A model generated the notes under the pieces. That model did no database searches and had not been told where the DNA came from. It was given only the letters and a program-made list of their open reading frames with translations. This document shows positions 5,645 through 5,770 of a DNA stretch of 5,770 nt, one piece after another. How positions within the stretch are numbered: the first letter of the stretch is position 1; each line of letters opens with the position of its first letter. The DNA lies in assembly GCA_964350135.1 (NCBI GenBank), contig CAYGJN010000136.1:1-5770 (forward strand), read 5' to 3'. The position numbers were made by a program, and so were the translations under genes. The DNA comes from CAYGJN01 sp964350135. Lineage in GTDB: Bacteria; Bdellovibrionota; Bacteriovoracia; Bacteriovoracales; Bacteriovoracaceae.

Positions 5645-5758
5645 TACTGGGCAACTATGGCATCTAGGTTGCATTTTAATGTAGTGGCGGGAACGCCAAG
5701 ATAGATCTTTCGCACAGATTTATATAAAAAAGCGAGCTGAATAGCTCGCTTTTCTTTT
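5645..5758 (+). ncRNA. Candidate structured small RNA or leader RNA with four consecutive hairpins
   Basis: Four stems lie in series. GCAAC/GTTGC is at 5651-5655/5668-5672. TGGCG/CGCCA closes a GGAA (GNRA-type) tetraloop at 5685-5698. ATAGATCT/AGATTTAT (8 bp, one G-U) is at 5701-5708/5716-5723. The last is an 11-bp terminator stem at 5728-5753. ATCTA (5662-5666) in the first loop could also pair with TAGAT (5702-5706), giving a pseudoknot or an alternative fold. A weak -10-like TAATAT lies at 5631-5636, without a clear -35. I do not recognise a known RNA or riboswitch family. It could equally be the 3' untranslated region of the phosphodiesterase mRNA, or a leader that controls a gene beyond 5770. 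Confidence 0.35.
5728..5758 (+). terminator. Strong rho-independent terminator, probably bidirectional
   Basis: AAAAGCGAGCT-type stem: 11 bp perfectly paired (5728-5738 with 5743-5753), a GAAT tetraloop, and then a T-rich tail (TTT, C, TTTT). Read leftward the stem is followed by a run of T as well, so it can stop transcripts from both sides. It lies 145 bp after the phosphodiesterase stop codon. Confidence 0.85.
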
Positions 5759-5770
5759 ATAAAGAAATAA

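Noticed and set aside
1..5770. tRNA, rRNA, CRISPR array, insertion sequence or attachment site
   Set aside because: No cloverleaf, conserved rRNA stretch, regularly spaced repeats, transposase or terminal inverted repeats could be seen by reading both strands.

Overview
The window is AT-rich and gene-dense, and it comes from a bacterial chromosome. It holds six complete protein genes, the first codons of a possible seventh, and a likely structured RNA at the right edge. Three products have ordinary N-terminal export signals and one is a polytopic membrane oxidoreductase, which suggests a Gram-negative organism with a periplasm. The AT bias, the many exported proteins of unknown family and the frequent TTG/GTG starts (four of six genes) would fit Bdellovibrionota or a related deep proteobacterial lineage. 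That is an impression, not a demonstration.

Left part (1-1740, minus strand): a 547-residue membrane protein has the N-terminal domain of the urate hydroxylase PuuD, with eight membrane segments. The cytochrome c domain that normally ends PuuD is missing. A copper-binding cupredoxin-like domain stands in its place. A strong ribosome binding site overlaps its last codons and serves an ATG at 11, so a coupled gene probably continues off the left edge. No other purine-catabolism gene is visible.

Middle part (1741-4000): a minus-strand pair encodes a class I SAM-dependent methyltransferase and, 53 bp downstream, an exported protein of unknown function. The pair ends at a hairpin terminator near 1790. 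Divergent from the methyltransferase, with 59 bp between the starts, is a plus-strand 171-residue protein. Its centre looks like a PqqD-type winged helix (the RiPP recognition element fold), and its C-terminus is a Cys/Gly/Pro/aromatic-rich tail ending in Cys. Its start codon lies only 5 nt after a perfect TATAAT, which suggests a leaderless mRNA. This gene, possibly with the divergent methyltransferase, is the best candidate here for an undescribed peptide-modification system.

Right part (3998-5770): an exported 200-residue protein of unknown family (minus) is divergent from an exported sphingomyelinase-like phosphodiesterase of the DNase I fold (plus). Between them lie two opposed promoter candidates and an imperfect inverted repeat that touches both -35 regions. 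After the phosphodiesterase gene, about 110 nt can fold into four consecutive hairpins. The last is a strong rho-independent terminator. This is a candidate small RNA, or the leader of a gene beyond the window.
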